From WRGT01 sp964450405 (GTDB taxonomy: Bacteria; Spirochaetota; UBA4802; UBA5550): a stretch of 64,000 bases of DNA. Under the pieces are notes generated by a model, which was given only the letters and a program-made list of their open reading frames with translations, did not search any database and was not told the origin of the DNA. The stretch is from the NCBI GenBank assembly GCA_964450405.1, contig CAYVCQ010000001.1:372001-436000 (forward strand), in the 5' to 3' direction. Positions 62,213-64,000 of the stretch are shown here, in pieces; position 1 is the stretch's first letter; every line of letters begins with the position of its first letter. The translations under genes were made by a program, and so were the position numbers.

Positions 62213-63259
62213 ATGATAAATCAGAATACAGCAGACAATACAGGTTCTCAATCAGTAGGAATGGTACTGAATACTGTTTATAACGGAAACAGCATTGATT
62301 CAAACCAGAGTGAAAAACTCTTTGAACATCTTTTCTCCGGGCAGATGTCCGAGATTGAATTAAGCGGCCTTCTTATGGCCATGAAACTCCGCGGAGAAAA
62401 ACCGGAGGAGATATCCGGCGCTGCAAAATCGATGCGTAAATTCTGCAGCCATTTAGATCTTGGAACAACTGATGTGTTTGATACCTGCGGCACAGGTGGA
62501 GATAATTCCGGATCATTTAATATTTCTTCTTCAGTTGCAGTTATACTATCTTCTCTAGGAGTCCCCATTGCAAAACATGGCAACAGATCGGTGAGCGGAA
62601 AGAGCGGCTCTACAGATTTTTATGAAAACCTCGGGATCCCTACAGAACTCACCGGAGAAGAGGCAGTAAATTATTTTAAAAAACACCGCTTCATTTATAT
62701 GGCTGCGCCGAATTATCATCCTGCTATGCGATTTGCAGTACCTGTGAGAAAAAAACTTGGAGTAAGGACCATCTTCAATTACCTTGGGCCTCTTACAAAT
62801 CCGGCAGGAGCCAAACGACAGGCGATAGGTTTTTTCAGCCCGCAACTCCTCTCTCTATATGCAGAGACAGCACTATCTCTTTCATTTGAGAGATGCGTAA
62901 TATATTCGTCTCTTGACGGCATGGATGAAGTCTCACCTCTTGCTGATACAATTGTATACGAAATTGACTCCGGCTCAATGGAAAAATTTTCGATTAAGCC
63001 AGGATCGTATATATCAGAGGCTGAATCAAAACTGATTCCTTCAGATCTTTCTCCTGAGGAAAACGCACTTTTGTTTATTGATGTTGTAAGCTCGGGAGAA
63101 CCATCCGCACTTGGTAAACTGCTTGCGCTTAATGCCGCACTTTCTCTTTATGCATATAATAAAAATAACAGTATTGATGATTCCTACAAAAAATGTTTAG
63201 ATGCGATTACTAACGGCACTGTCCATGCAAAACTCAAAGAGCTTAGAGGAGATATCTGA
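62213..63259 (+). CDS. trpD: Anthranilate phosphoribosyltransferase
   Basis: 348 residues, usual length. It transfers ribose-5-phosphate from PRPP to anthranilate. DTCGTGGDNSGSFNIS (PRPP loop), KHGNRSVSGKSGS, FMAAPNYHPAM-like (YMAAPNYHPAM) and LGPLTNPAGA motifs are intact. AAAGGAGAAAACA precedes the ATG. The stop overlaps the trpC start (TGATG). Confidence 0.96.
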   Translation: MINQNTADNTGSQSVGMVLNTVYNGNSIDSNQSEKLFEHLFSGQMSEIELSGLLMAMKLRGEKPEEISGAAKSMRKFCSHLDLGTTDVFDTCGTGGDNSGSFNISSSVAVILSSLGVPIAKHGNRSVSGKSGSTDFYENLGIPTELTGEEAVNYFKKHRFIYMAAPNYHPAMRFAVPVRKKLGVRTIFNYLGPLTNPAGAKRQAIGFFSPQLLSLYAETALSLSFERCVIYSSLDGMDEVSPLADTIVYEIDSGSMEKFSIKPGSYISEAESKLIPSDLSPEENALLFIDVVSSGEPSALGKLLALNAALSLYAYNKNNSIDDSYKKCLDAITNGTVHAKLKELRGDI

Positions 63260-64000
63260 TGAATTTCAGACTTGAAGAGATGATCAATATTAAAACGGAT
63301 GAGAGATCCATAATGAAATCGATCATTGATAAAATTAAAACTAGAAATCGTCCCATTTATAATATAAAAGATACTCTTAACGACAAAGTGAATATTATAT
63401 CCGAACTGAAACATTCTTCTCCATCGGCGGGAAAACTTTCAGGAGATCTTGAAGATGCGGAGATCGTCAAAAGATACATAAATGGCGGAGCATCAGCAAT
63501 CAGTGTCCTTACAGAGAAAAATTTTTTTGACGGATCATATGACCATCTTCAGTCTGTAACTTCATCCTGCGGAATACCTGTTCTATGCAAAGACTTTATC
63601 TACTTCGAGGAACAGATCGAAGCAGCTTATCTATGCGGCGCAGACATGGTGCTTCTGATTTCAAGAACACTTGACCGTTCGATGCTGAAATTACTGTATG
63701 ATAAAGTAATAAACTTCGGTATGACTCCGATTATCGAAATTCACGAAGAGAAAGAAATTGAAAATATACTTTCTCTCAAACCTGAACTTGTACTTGTCAA
63801 TATGAGAAATCTTGGAACACTTCAAATGGACTTCAGCACTGGAATTGAAACCCTGAAAAAGCTGCCGCAAGACATTATCAGAATAAGCGCCAGCGGTATA
63901 TATACCAGAAATGATATCTCATATGTAATGAATTCAACCGGGACAAATAATTTTCTTATAGGAACATCTTTGATGAAAAATGGTGACCCTGAGGGGACAT
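63259..64000 (+). CDS. trpC: Indole-3-glycerol-phosphate synthase (runs off the window)
   Basis: 247 codons in the window, nearly complete. IISELKHSSPSAGKL (catalytic Lys region), GGASAISVLTEKNFFDGS, VLCKDFIYFEEQI and RISASGIYT match TrpC. It starts inside the trpD stop and is translationally coupled. trpE, trpG and the rest of the operon are not upstream of trpD, so they lie downstream or elsewhere. Confidence 0.95.
   Translation, partial: MNFRLEEMINIKTDERSIMKSIIDKIKTRNRPIYNIKDTLNDKVNIISELKHSSPSAGKLSGDLEDAEIVKRYINGGASAISVLTEKNFFDGSYDHLQSVTSSCGIPVLCKDFIYFEEQIEAAYLCGADMVLLISRTLDRSMLKLLYDKVINFGMTPIIEIHEEKEIENILSLKPELVLVNMRNLGTLQMDFSTGIETLKKLPQDIIRISASGIYTRNDISYVMNSTGTNNFLIGTSLMKNGDPEGT

Overview
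The window looks like a low-G+C spirochaete chromosome carrying one large foreign island. The taxonomic hint is inference. It rests mainly on a 1031-residue protein (9249-12344) with an acidic cytoplasmic half, one membrane helix and periplasmic TPRs, an architecture known from the spirochaete periplasmic flagellar collar protein FlcA. Many secreted MORN/WG/YwqK-like repeat proteins fit the same picture. No rRNA, tRNA, CRISPR array or prophage structural gene was seen.

Left core (1-20304): the end of an RsuA/RluB-type pseudouridine synthase; an amtB-glnB ammonium operon whose PII protein has Glu where Tyr51 is normally uridylylated; an alpha/beta hydrolase with a histone-H1-like tail; an MlaF-type ABC ATPase; a multi-cluster Fe-S protein; pyrE; a Bpt-type aminoacyl-protein transferase; a secreted tandem CBM48 protein; the FlcA-like protein; a cytidylate-kinase-like protein; psd; glyA followed by a degenerate calcineurin-like lipoprotein; several small proteins and a YdjM-like membrane protein. 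About seven copies of a roughly 90-bp palindromic repeat are scattered in core intergenic regions (left and right) and none was found in the island.

Island (20305-55038): it interrupts comM (yifB). The 5' part of comM lies at 55039-56085 and the 3' part at 19824-20304, with the 10-bp sequence GCACTGACAT at both junctions. Removing the island and one copy of the repeat restores a 505-codon comM in frame. The two island ends share a 1.19-kb direct repeat that is part of a transposase gene: the left copy has the gene's start but no end, the right copy has the end but no start. Recombination between them would release a circle of about 33.5 kb carrying one intact 634-residue transposase. The island also holds a prim-pol/SF3 helicase next to a likely origin (75-bp inverted repeats, an internal 17-bp palindrome and GTGACC/GTCACT motifs), a tyrosine recombinase and an HTH regulator with matching 18-bp operators, and a restriction-modification cluster (EcoRII-C-like nuclease, C5 methyltransferase, Vsr, extra PD-(D/E)XK protein). 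Apparent defence or accessory operons include TPR/HExxH-peptidase/P-loop-kinase, class II glutamine amidotransferase/PTP-like phosphatase, a TIGR04255-like cluster and two UDG-fold-like proteins. It looks like an integrated replicating element, plasmid-like or satellite-like.

Right core (55039-64000): the comM start, a secreted protein, murI, a YwqK-like repeat protein, a large lipoprotein, and a trp operon (trpD, trpC running off the window) preceded by an attenuation leader with tandem Trp codons. The best-fitting promoter places the transcript start almost at the leader-peptide ATG, suggesting a leaderless leader peptide.

All family calls come from reading motifs by eye; no database search, alignment program or folding program was run.
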